A stretch of DNA of 6,359 bases from DYGX01 sp035325905 (lineage in GTDB: Bacteria; Chloroflexota; Anaerolineae; Aggregatilineales; Aggregatilineaceae). Positions 1 to 6,359 of this stretch are shown piece after piece (the stretch's first letter is position 1; each line of letters begins with the position of its first letter). The position numbers were made by a program, and so were the translations under genes. The DNA is taken from positions 1 to 6,359 of the forward strand of contig DAOKYY010000144.1 in NCBI GenBank assembly GCA_035325905.1, given 5' to 3'. Under the pieces are notes generated by a model. That model searched no databases. It had not been told where the DNA came from and worked only from the letters and a program-made list of their open reading frames with translations.

Positions 1-29
1 ACGGGGCCGTGTAGCGCGCACAGCCCCGT
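1..29 (-). terminator. Possible intrinsic terminator hairpin after the hox operon
   Basis: ACGGGGC at 1-7 is perfectly complementary to GCCCCGT at 23-29. Inside it, TGT (10-12) can pair with ACA (20-22) after a two-base bulge, leaving a 7-nt loop. It lies 27 nt beyond the stop codon of the last hox gene, where a transcript end is expected. A T-tract on the minus strand would fall outside the window, so a rho-independent terminator cannot be confirmed; a simple 3' stabilising hairpin is the alternative. Confidence 0.45.
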
Positions 30-56
30 CTGATTCCCTGATATAACAGCCCCGGC

Positions 57-536
57 TCAGTCGCAGGCGCGGACGGCGCCCTCGATGCACGCCTCCACCT
101 GGCGCAGCAGCGCGGGCAGCGCGCGCTCGACTTCCGGCGAGAGCGTCTCGGCGTAGTCGAAGCTGCGCGCCGTGACCGTCCACAACAGCGTGCGCGGCGC
201 GGCGTCGTACAGCGCCTCGGCGCAGGCCAGCAGCGCGGACGGGTCCAGGCTGTGCAGCACCGGCCCCAGCGGCGCGTCGGTTCGCTGCACCGGCTCGCAC
301 AGGATCGCGCCCGGCTGGTCTCCGGCGGCGGCGTCGATCAGCAAGACCAGGTCGGCGCGGCTGATCGCCTCCGCCAGCTCGACCGTCAGCTGGTGACAGG
401 TCAGCACCTCGACGCCGTCGGGCAGCGGGCGGCGCGCGAGCGCCTCGGCGGCGCGGCGCCCCAGCCCGTCATCTCCGCGCAGCGTATTGCCATAGCCGAT
501 CACCAGCACGCGCGGCGGCTCGCTGGCGGGGATCAT
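57..536 (-). CDS. hoxW: HoxW-type [NiFe]-hydrogenase maturation endopeptidase (peptidase family M52)
   Basis: Predicted cytoplasmic protease of 159 aa that removes the C-terminal extension of the hydrogenase large subunit once nickel is inserted. The N-terminal strand and loop VLVIGYGNTLRGDDGLG (about residues 10-26) is the M52/HybD family signature. By alignment from memory with HybD, the nickel-sensing ligands would be D23 (Glu16 in HybD), D68 in LVLLIDAA (Asp62) and H95 in the HSLDPSALL segment (His93). The length is typical of the family. The start is ATG at 536, preceded inside hoxH by AGGTGG about 7 nt upstream. It overlaps the hoxH stop in an ATGA, so translation is probably coupled to its own substrate. 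Family membership is clear; the name hoxW follows from the hox context, and the substrate pairing with the adjacent HoxH is inferred from position. Confidence 0.9.
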   Translation of the reverse strand: MIPASEPPRVLVIGYGNTLRGDDGLGRRAAEALARRPLPDGVEVLTCHQLTVELAEAISRADLVLLIDAAAGDQPGAILCEPVQRTDAPLGPVLHSLDPSALLACAEALYDAAPRTLLWTVTARSFDYAETLSPEVERALPALLRQVEACIEGAVRACD

Positions 537-1957
537 CCGCGAACCACCTCGTCGAGCAGCTCACCGCGCGGCCCGACCAACTGGACCCGCAGGGCCAGCT
601 CGTTCTGCGCGTGGGTCGAGCAGCTCAGGCACGGGTCGAAGGTGCGGATCACGGCTTCCACCCGGTTGAGCATCCCCTCGGTCAGCTTGTCGCCGACGAC
701 GTAGCGGTGCGCCACCTGCTTGACGCTGCGGTTCATCGCCAGGTTGTTGTGCGTGGTCGAGACGATCAGGTTGGCCCAGGTGATGCGGCCCTGCTCGTCG
801 ACCTTGTAGTGATGGATCAGCGTGCCGCGCGGCGCTTCGACCACGCCGATCCCTTCGTCGGCGTTCGGCCCGGCGAAGGCGCGTACGCGATCGTCCAGGA
901 TGCTGTCGTCGTTGAGAAGCTGCTCGATCCGCTCCACCGCGAACAGGCACTCGATCAGACGCGCGTAGTGGAAGTAGAACGAGCTGAGCACCACGCGCCG
1001 GTCAAGCTGGCGGAACTCGGCCCACTCCTGGTCGGCGCGCGGCGTGCCGCAGGTATCCACGATGTTCAGGCGCGCCAGCGGTCCGACGCGGTAGACGCCT
1101 TCCGGGTAGCCGAGCGCCGTGAAGTATGGGAACTTCATGAAGGTCCACGGCTCGACCGCTTCCTGGATGTAGTCGAAGTAGCGCGTCGGGTCGAGGCCCG
1201 GCTCCAGCACGTGCCCGCGCTCGTCGACCACGCGCAGCAGCCCGTGATAATGCTCCAGGCCGCCTTCGTCGTTCACCAGCCCCATGAATAGCGTCGGGAA
1301 GTTCCCGAAGGTGCGAATCTCGTCGGCGTAGTCGTCCAGCGAGCGCTTGAACCAGTCGAGGTTGTGCTGGATGATCGAGTAGATTTCCGGTAGCTCGCTC
1401 AGGATGCGGAGCCGCACTTCCGGCAGCAGCGGGCTGCGGACGCCACCCGGCACGACCCAGGTCGGGTGCAGGCGCTTGCCGGCCATCCACTCGATGATCT
1501 GTTGCCCGAACTGGCGCAGCCGCACGCCGTCCCGCGCGACCTGCGGGTGGCTCTGCGCCAGGCCGAAGATGTTGCGCCTGGCCGGGTCGGACTCCAGCCC
1601 CAGCAGGAAATCCGGCGAGGAGAGGTAGAAGAAGCTCAGCGCGTGCGATTGCAGGATCGACGCCAGGTTGACGATGCGGCGCAGCTTGCGCGCTGTCTCC
1701 GGGATGCGCACGGCCATGATCTGGTCGCACGCTTTGGCGGAGGCCATTTCGTGGCTGATGGTGCAGATGCCGCAGATGCGCCCCATCAGGCCGGGCATCT
1801 CGTAGTACGGGCGGCCCTCGATGAACTTCTCGAAGCCCCGATACTGCGTAACGTGGAAGCGGGCATCTTCGACGCGCCCGTTCTCGTCCAGCTGGATCGT
1901 GATCTTCGAGTGGCCCTCGATGCGCGTAATCGGATCGATGATGATTTGCTGTGTCAT
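533..1957 (-). CDS. hoxH: NAD-linked [NiFe]-hydrogenase large subunit HoxH
   Basis: Catalytic subunit (474 aa) carrying the Ni-Fe(CN)2CO site that cleaves or forms H2, in complex with HoxY. The N-terminal nickel-binding motif is RICGIC, with C62 and C65; the C-terminal motif is DPCLSC, with C443 and C446. E14 in TRIEGH and R377 in EAPRG match residues conserved near the active site in this superfamily. The DPCLSCSTH motif ends at H449, the expected processing point, and a 25-residue extension follows that the downstream protease should remove. Length and motifs fit group 3d (Hox) enzymes, and the HoxFUE neighbours support that over group 3b or 3c. The ATG at 1957 has a perfect AGGAGG (1970-1965) 7 nt upstream, and this ribosome site overlaps the hoxY stop codon. 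No broken motif is seen. Confidence 0.97.
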   Translation of the reverse strand: MTQQIIIDPITRIEGHSKITIQLDENGRVEDARFHVTQYRGFEKFIEGRPYYEMPGLMGRICGICTISHEMASAKACDQIMAVRIPETARKLRRIVNLASILQSHALSFFYLSSPDFLLGLESDPARRNIFGLAQSHPQVARDGVRLRQFGQQIIEWMAGKRLHPTWVVPGGVRSPLLPEVRLRILSELPEIYSIIQHNLDWFKRSLDDYADEIRTFGNFPTLFMGLVNDEGGLEHYHGLLRVVDERGHVLEPGLDPTRYFDYIQEAVEPWTFMKFPYFTALGYPEGVYRVGPLARLNIVDTCGTPRADQEWAEFRQLDRRVVLSSFYFHYARLIECLFAVERIEQLLNDDSILDDRVRAFAGPNADEGIGVVEAPRGTLIHHYKVDEQGRITWANLIVSTTHNNLAMNRSVKQVAHRYVVGDKLTEGMLNRVEAVIRTFDPCLSCSTHAQNELALRVQLVGPRGELLDEVVRG

Positions 1958-1964
1958 GCGGCAG

Positions 1965-1970
1965 CCTCCT
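1965..1970 (-). promoter_or_regulatory. Strong Shine-Dalgarno of hoxH, overlapping the hoxY stop
   Basis: On the minus strand TAGGAGG spans 1971-1965. The TAG is the hoxY stop and AGGAGG is a full-consensus ribosome binding site 7 nt before the hoxH ATG. It fixes the hoxH start. A ribosome terminating on hoxY would sit on this site, which suggests coupled, stoichiometric synthesis of small and large subunits. It is the best match to consensus seen inside the operon. Confidence 0.85.
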
Positions 1971-2502
1971 AGGCCCCTGGCCGCGTGCGGTCGGTGAGGA
2001 CCGGCGCGCGCCCGGCCAGCAGCTCGGTGATCACGTAGTAAATCGTATCGGCGGACGGCGGGCAGCCCTGCACGAAGACATCGACCTTGACCACTTCGTG
2101 GATCGGGCGGACGACCGGCAGCAGGGCGGGCACCACCTCGCGCGGGACCTGTTTTTGAATTGCGGCGGTCTCGAAATACCCGCGCGCCATCACGTCATCC
2201 ACCTTGAACGGGTTGCGCATGGCCGGGACGTTGGCCGCGACCGCGCAATCCCCCAGCGCCACCAGGATCCCGGTGTGGGCGCGAATCTTCTTGATTTTCT
2301 CGAAGTCCTCGGCGCTGCTAGCCGCGCCTTCGACCAGCGCCACGTCCACCCACTCAGGATAGTCCTTGCGGTCGACCAGCGGGCTATAGACCACGTCGAT
2401 GCGGTCCGCCAGCTCGATCAGGCGCTCGTCCATGTCGATCAGCGACATGTGGCAGCCGGAGCAGCCGTCCAGCCAGACCGTCGCCACGGATACTTTGGTC
2501 AT
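1969..2502 (-). CDS. hoxY: NAD-linked [NiFe]-hydrogenase small subunit HoxY
   Basis: Electron-transfer subunit (177 aa) that holds the proximal [4Fe-4S] cluster between HoxH and the diaphorase module. Four probable cluster cysteines are visible: C14 and C17 in DGCSGCHMS, C86 in LGDCAVAANVP, and C147 in QGCPPSAD. The short length, without the C-terminal domain for medial and distal clusters, and without a Tat signal peptide, is typical of cytoplasmic HoxY-type subunits rather than membrane uptake hydrogenases. The start is the ATG at 2502, beginning MTKVSVATVWLDGCSGC, because homology begins there; the reading frame remains open further upstream but that part lies over hoxU and is not HoxY-like. 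AGGTGA lies about 5 nt upstream. The start overlaps the hoxU stop by 4 nt (ATGA). It ends with TAG, 11 nt before hoxH. Confidence 0.96.
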   Translation of the reverse strand: MTKVSVATVWLDGCSGCHMSLIDMDERLIELADRIDVVYSPLVDRKDYPEWVDVALVEGAASSAEDFEKIKKIRAHTGILVALGDCAVAANVPAMRNPFKVDDVMARGYFETAAIQKQVPREVVPALLPVVRPIHEVVKVDVFVQGCPPSADTIYYVITELLAGRAPVLTDRTRPGA

Positions 2503-3218
2503 TTTTTCACCTCGCGCATGTTCGACAGGTACGGCAGGAAGTCCTGGCGCTTGACCATCTCGCCGATGGCGCGGCCCTTCTTGACCAGCGCGCCAACCGG
2601 GCAGACGTTGACGCACTTGCCGCAGCTGGTGCAGGTCTGCGAGGCGCCCCAGGGCGTGTCGAGGTCGCTCACGACGCGGGCGTCGCTGCCGCGCCCCTTG
2701 ACATCCCAGGTGTGCGCGCCTTCGATCTCGTCGCAGACGCGCACGCAGCGCAGGCACAGGATGCAGCGGTTGCGGTCGAGCACGAAGCGGTCGTGCGTCA
2801 TATCGACCAGCCGCACGGGTTGCAGGTTCGTGAAGCGCACGTGATCCATGCCCAGCCGCTGCGCCAGCGCCTGAAGCTCGCAGTTGCCGTTCGAGACGCA
2901 CACCGCGCAGATGTGGTTGCCCTCGGAAAACAGCAGCTCGATGATCATGCGGCGGTAATTACGCAGGCGCTCGGTGTCGGTGTTGATCTCCATGCCTTCT
3001 TCGACGTGCGTCGCGCAGGCGGGCACCAGCCGCCGCCAGCCTGCGACCTCGACCAGGCACAGCCGGCACGCGCCGGAAATCGTCAGGCCCTCGATCTGGC
3101 ACAGCGTCGGGATGAACACGCCGTTTTCAATCGCGACGTCGAGGATCGTCTCGTCTTCGCGCGCGCTGACATCGCGCCCGTTGATTTTGAGCGTCTTGAT
3201 ACGAGAACGTGTAGCCAT
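2499..3218 (-). CDS. hoxU: Hydrogenase diaphorase subunit HoxU (NuoG N-terminal-like, iron-sulfur)
   Basis: Iron-sulfur wire (239 aa) connecting HoxF to HoxY, homologous to the N-terminal part of complex I NuoG. Domains in order: a [2Fe-2S] ferredoxin domain (about 7-85; C40, C51, C54, C68); a His/Cys [4Fe-4S] segment with H102, C104, C107 and C113 in the NHICAVC...NGNCELQ region; and a two-cluster ferredoxin domain with C152/C155/C158/C162 and C196/C199/C202/C206, the last group in CTSCGKCVNVCP. The length is right for HoxU, and no molybdopterin domain follows, which separates it from NuoG and formate dehydrogenase alpha subunits. The start MATRSRIKTL at 3218 is the first ATG before the ferredoxin domain. 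Only two bases upstream are known before the N run, so its ribosome site and the true distance to hoxF cannot be judged. Its stop overlaps hoxY. Confidence 0.95.
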   Translation of the reverse strand: MATRSRIKTLKINGRDVSAREDETILDVAIENGVFIPTLCQIEGLTISGACRLCLVEVAGWRRLVPACATHVEEGMEINTDTERLRNYRRMIIELLFSEGNHICAVCVSNGNCELQALAQRLGMDHVRFTNLQPVRLVDMTHDRFVLDRNRCILCLRCVRVCDEIEGAHTWDVKGRGSDARVVSDLDTPWGASQTCTSCGKCVNVCPVGALVKKGRAIGEMVKRQDFLPYLSNMREVKK

Positions 3219-3220
3219 AA

Positions 3221-3320
3221 NNNNNNNNNNNNNNNNNNNNNNNNNNNNNNNNNNNNNNNNNNNNNNNNNNNNNNNNNNNNNNNNNNNNNNNNNNNNNNNN
3301 NNNNNNNNNNNNNNNNNNNN
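3221..3320. other. Assembly gap (100 N)
   Basis: A run of exactly 100 undetermined bases, the usual placeholder length for a scaffold join of unknown size. It falls between the hoxF stop (3325) and the hoxU start (3218), with both flanking genes complete. A reading frame that runs through it (from 3392) is an artefact of translating Ns. The hoxU ribosome site is hidden here, and an extra small gene cannot be excluded. Confidence 0.95.
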
Positions 3321-3324
3321 CTCT

Positions 3325-4945
<1,621 letters not shown>

Positions 4946-4959
<14 letters not shown>

Positions 4960-5452
4960 CGCTGAGATACCCCTCGATCTTCGCGCGCACGGACTCGGTA
5001 GTGGCCTTGCCCATCACTTCGCCGTCAAATACCAGCGCCGGCGCCAGGCCGCACGCGCCCACGCAGCGCACCGTCAGCAGCGAGAGCTTGCCGTCCTCGG
5101 TCGTCTCGCCGGGGTGAACGCCGTACTTCTGGCGGATGTCTTCCAGCAGCTCGCCGGTCCCCTTGATATAACAGGCGGTGCCCAGGCAGACCGCGCAGGT
5201 GTGCTTGCCCTGGGGCTTGAGATTGAAAAAGTGGTAAAACGTAGCGACGCCATAAACCTGGCTGGGCGCGACGCGCAGAGCGTTCGACACGAAGATCAGC
5301 GCTTCGTTGTCCAGATACCCGAACGACTCCTGCACGGTGTGCAGCGTTTCGATCAGAGCGTCCGGCCGGTAGCCGTTGCGCCGCATGGTCGCTTCGACCA
5401 CTCGCCACCGCTTGTCGTCCGACGGAAGCGTGACTTCCGCACGATTGCGCAT
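4946..5452 (-). CDS. hoxE: Hydrogenase diaphorase subunit HoxE (NuoE-like [2Fe-2S] protein)
   Basis: First gene of the operon (168 aa). HoxE is the NuoE-like [2Fe-2S] subunit of pentameric HoxEFUYH enzymes; in cyanobacteria it is proposed to help electron exchange with partners beyond NAD(H). The N-terminal helical part contains LHTVQESFGYLD (about 37-48) and VYGVATFYHFF (66-76), both typical of NuoE. Cluster ligands are C89 and C94 in CLGTACYIKG, plus C130 and C134 in RCVGACGLAP, giving C-x4-C and C-x3-C pairs. The start is ATG at 5452, with AGGG 8 nt upstream, which agrees with the expected family length. An alternative is that this is a NuoE of another NADH-dependent enzyme, but the gene order makes HoxE by far the best reading. 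It opens the divergent intergenic region shared with the plus-strand gene at 5634. Confidence 0.95.
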
Positions 5453-5506
5453 AATGCGTACCCTTTCACGATAATCAGGACGGGTAACTGGGATCCGTGC
5501 TCAGGA

Positions 5507-5538
5507 CCGAAGGAACCCCCCGCGAACAGCGGCTTCGG
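5507..5538 (-). other. Stem-loop in the presumed hox mRNA leader
   Basis: CCGAAG (5507-5512) pairs with CTTCGG (5533-5538). Directly stacked inside, CCGC (5520-5523) pairs with GCGG (5529-5532) around a 5-nt loop, with a 7-nt bulge on one side. That gives ten base pairs in 32 nt. If the hox transcript begins near 5537-5540, this structure would form its extreme 5' end and might stabilise the message. I do not recognise a known riboswitch family. It could also act on the plus strand. Confidence 0.35.
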
Positions 5539-5543
5539 AGACC

Positions 5544-5571
5544 AGTGTAATCATGCCCGGACCGTGGTAAA
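5544..5571 (-). promoter_or_regulatory. Candidate hox operon promoter
   Basis: On the minus strand TTTACC (5571-5566) and TACACT (5549-5544) are separated by 16 nt, each matching the sigma-70 consensus at four of six positions. Transcription would begin near 5537, giving a leader of about 85 nt before hoxE. The match is modest, as expected for an activator-dependent promoter, and other spacings using TTGGTT (5576-5571) are too long. Treat as tentative. Confidence 0.3.
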
Positions 5572-5577
5572 ACCAAT

Positions 5578-5593
5578 AGTGAGAATTTTCACA
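5578..5593. promoter_or_regulatory. CRP/FNR-superfamily-like operator
   Basis: The sequence AGTGA-N6-TCACA matches the CRP-type consensus TGTGA-N6-TCACA at nine of ten specified positions, and the central AATT adds symmetry. It is centred about 48 nt upstream of the guessed hox start site and about 48 nt before the ATG of the divergent gene, so it could serve either. The regulator is unknown; redox-, CO- or cAMP-sensing members of the family would all fit a hydrogenase operon. Confidence 0.4.
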
Positions 5594-5633
5594 AATCGCC
5601 ACGCCGAATAGCACCCTGCCGGAGGGCTTGCCG

Positions 5634-5984
5634 ATGTCGATGATCTTTCCCCCGCTGAAATCCGATCGCTGCCTGCTGTGGATCGCGCTACATCCCGACG
5701 GCGGCGCGACCGGGCGCTTTGCCGCGCTCGAAGCCGTGCTGAAAACCTGCCGCCTGCACCCGCTGGATATGACCGGCTGCGCCGAGATCGTGATCGTGGA
5801 GGAGGCGGCCCTGCGCGCGCAGCTTCACACGGTGCGCGCCACGCTCGGCCCTGCCGACCGGCTACACCTGATCAGCGTGCAGGGCGCGCGGCTGAACGTG
5901 GAGGTTATCGCCGCGCCCGGTGCAGACCTCAGCCCCGGCGCGCAGGCTGCGGACGGCCCGCGCCCGCCCTGGCGACAGGGGTAA
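5634..5984 (+). CDS. Uncharacterised small protein, possible Cas2/ferredoxin-like fold
   Basis: This 116-aa protein is not recognised with confidence. Predicted secondary structure reads strand (13-19, CLLWIAL), helix (25-38), paired strands (42-46 and 50-55, AEIVIV), helix (57-70), strand (76-82, RLHLISV), possible strand (87-92), then a Pro/Gly/Ala-rich tail likely to be disordered. This beta-alpha-beta-beta-alpha-beta order, and the way helix 2 leads into RLHLISV, recalls Cas2-type ferredoxin folds, but the acidic residue Cas2 carries at the end of strand 1 is not obvious (ALHPD here). There is no signal peptide or membrane segment. The ATG at 5634 has GGAGG (5621-5625) 8 nt upstream; the TTG at 5628 lies too close to that site and the ATG at 5640 too far. 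It diverges from hox. No CRISPR repeats or other cas genes are visible, so an adaptation role is unlikely from this window. Confidence 0.7.
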   Translation: MSMIFPPLKSDRCLLWIALHPDGGATGRFAALEAVLKTCRLHPLDMTGCAEIVIVEEAALRAQLHTVRATLGPADRLHLISVQGARLNVEVIAAPGADLSPGAQAADGPRPPWRQG

Positions 5985-6041
5985 GCGGATCTGCGGCGGA
6001 GATCATGGGGTGAATAGGGTGGGCGCTCTGTCCCCCCTGAA

Positions 6042-6069
6042 TTGTGGCAGAGAGTTGTTATAGTATAAT
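6042..6069 (+). promoter_or_regulatory. Candidate upstream promoter with perfect TATAAT
   Basis: TATAAT at 6064-6069 is an exact -10 consensus in an otherwise GC-rich region. The best -35 is TTGTGG (6042-6047) at 16 nt spacing, matching only the TTG part. Transcription would start near 6076 and yield a leader of about 105 nt before coaE. Confidence 0.4.
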
Positions 6070-6114
6070 CGAATCATTAAGCGCACAGCCCCGCTGCGCC
6101 TGTTCGCGTGTTGG

Positions 6115-6143
6115 TTGCCCGGCCTGGGGCGCCAAGCTACAAT
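6115..6143 (+). promoter_or_regulatory. Candidate proximal coaE promoter
   Basis: TTGCCC (6115-6120) and TACAAT (6138-6143) are separated by the optimal 17 nt, matching consensus at four and five of six positions. The start would be near 6150, about 30 nt before the coaE GTG. This placement argues against the in-frame ATG at 6142, which lies inside the -10 box, as the translation start. Confidence 0.5.
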
Positions 6144-6180
6144 GAGCGTATTGCTCGCTCAGCCCTGGTGGAGGAATGCC

Positions 6181-6359
6181 GTGGGCCGCTGGGAAGACAA
6201 ATACGTCATCGGCCTCACCGGGAATATCGCGACCGGTAAGAGCCTGGTGCGCCGCATGTTGGAGCACCTGGGCGCCTACACCATCGACGCCGACGGCCTC
6301 GCGCATCAGGCGATGGCTCCCGGCGCCCCAGCCTATAAGCCGGTCGTGCTGACCTTCGG
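6181..6359 (+). CDS. coaE: Dephospho-CoA kinase CoaE, N-terminal part (truncated by window end)
   Basis: Last enzyme of coenzyme A synthesis: it phosphorylates the 3'-hydroxyl of the ribose of dephospho-CoA using ATP, in the cytoplasm. The 59 visible residues contain the Walker A loop GNIATGKS (14-21) preceded by the strand YVIGLT, then LGAYTIDADGLAHQAM with the DAD motif (36-38), then PGAPAYKPVVLTF, all in the order and spacing typical of CoaE. The start is GTG at 6181: GGAGG (6170-6174) lies 6 nt upstream, and homology begins just after it. The in-frame ATG at 6142 is less likely. The frame is open at the window end, where about 70 percent of the usual 200-residue protein is missing. It is not functionally tied to the hydrogenase; it appears to be a housekeeping neighbour with its own promoter. 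Confidence 0.9.
   Translation, partial: MGRWEDKYVIGLTGNIATGKSLVRRMLEHLGAYTIDADGLAHQAMAPGAPAYKPVVLTF

Larger units (their letters stand above)
5453..5633. promoter_or_regulatory. Divergent intergenic regulatory region between hoxE and the small plus-strand gene
   Basis: This 181-nt region separates two diverging genes and must hold the start signals of the hox operon. It contains a CRP/FNR-like palindrome (5578-5593), a smaller perfect dyad TGGT-AAA-ACCA (5565-5575), a possible minus-strand promoter (5544-5571), a hairpin (5507-5538) and a repeated TCAGGAC (5475-5481 and 5501-5507). I could not find a convincing plus-strand -35/-10 pair for the small gene. Confidence 0.6.
5985..6180. promoter_or_regulatory. 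Intergenic region between the small gene and coaE
   Basis: This 196-nt stretch has no convincing gene. After the small gene there is a weak G/C stem (6016-6023 with 6032-6038, one bulged T) without a following T-tract, so a terminator is doubtful. Two promoter-like elements follow, at 6042-6069 and 6115-6143. TTGG-GCCC (6111-6120) can pair with GGGC-CCAA (6127-6135) as an interrupted dyad overlapping the second -35 box. Confidence 0.5.

Noticed and set aside
611..1291. Long plus-strand open frame antisense to hoxH (226 codons)
   Set aside because: It mirrors a clearly coding gene in GC-rich DNA, has no recognisable domain or ribosome site, and the hoxH motifs are unambiguous.
1951..2844. 297-codon plus-strand frame antisense to hoxY and hoxU
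   Set aside because: A complementary-strand shadow; no family features, and it ignores the ATGA junction structure of the real genes.
2503..2901. N-terminal extension of the hoxY reading frame
   Set aside because: The extra residues are Arg/Ala-rich and overlap hoxU in another frame; HoxY homology begins at the ATG at 2502.
5678..6013. Second plus-strand frame overlapping the small gene
   Set aside because: Arg/Gly/Ala-rich with no ribosome site; the frame starting at 5634 has a good Shine-Dalgarno and a sensible hydrophobic pattern.
5453..6180. CRISPR array near the Cas2-like protein
   Set aside because: No regularly spaced direct repeats; only a single 7-bp TCAGGAC pair is present.
6058..6306. 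82-codon minus-strand frame over the coaE start
   Set aside because: It covers the coaE P-loop region antisense and its promoter region; no ribosome site or recognisable motif.

Overview
The window is a GC-rich bacterial contig segment that contains a complete NAD-linked (group 3d type) bidirectional [NiFe]-hydrogenase operon on the minus strand. On the plus strand it holds a divergent small gene of unknown function and the 5' end of a dephospho-CoA kinase gene. The CoaE start (P-loop GNIATGKS, then LGAYTIDADGLAHQAM and PGAPAY) resembles, from memory, versions found in Chloroflexota (Anaerolineae-like). That assignment is an inference. The run of exactly 100 Ns suggests a scaffolded draft or metagenome assembly.

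Layout, read in the direction of hox transcription (high to low coordinates): hoxE (5452-4946), hoxF (4959-3325), assembly gap (3221-3320), hoxU (3218-2499), hoxY (2502-1969), hoxH (1957-533), hoxW-type maturation protease (536-57), then a terminator-like hairpin at the very edge of the window (1-29). Except across the gap, the genes overlap or sit within 11 nt of each other: hoxE/hoxF overlap by 14 nt, hoxU/hoxY and hoxH/hoxW each share an ATGA, and the hoxY stop is embedded in the hoxH Shine-Dalgarno. This points to one translationally coupled mRNA.

How the parts work together: HoxH (Ni-Fe active site) and HoxY (proximal [4Fe-4S]) form the hydrogenase module. HoxF (FMN, NAD(H) site), HoxU and HoxE form the diaphorase module, homologous to the NuoF/NuoG-N-terminus/NuoE arm of complex I. 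Together they would interconvert H2 and NAD(H) in the cytoplasm. HoxW would remove the C-terminal extension of HoxH after nickel insertion. No hyp accessory genes are in the window.

The 181-nt divergent region (5453-5633) carries a 16-bp CRP/FNR-superfamily-like palindrome, a possible hox promoter and a strong hairpin that would lie in the hox leader. The small divergent gene (5634-5984) has a predicted beta-alpha-beta-beta-alpha-beta pattern reminiscent of Cas2/ferredoxin-like folds but without clear catalytic residues. It is the least explained coding element here. The 196-nt stretch 5985-6180 holds two promoter-like -10 elements ahead of coaE. Apart from the small gene and the unusual features of the divergent region, the content is a recognisable hydrogenase locus, and I do not see evidence of a wholly new system.
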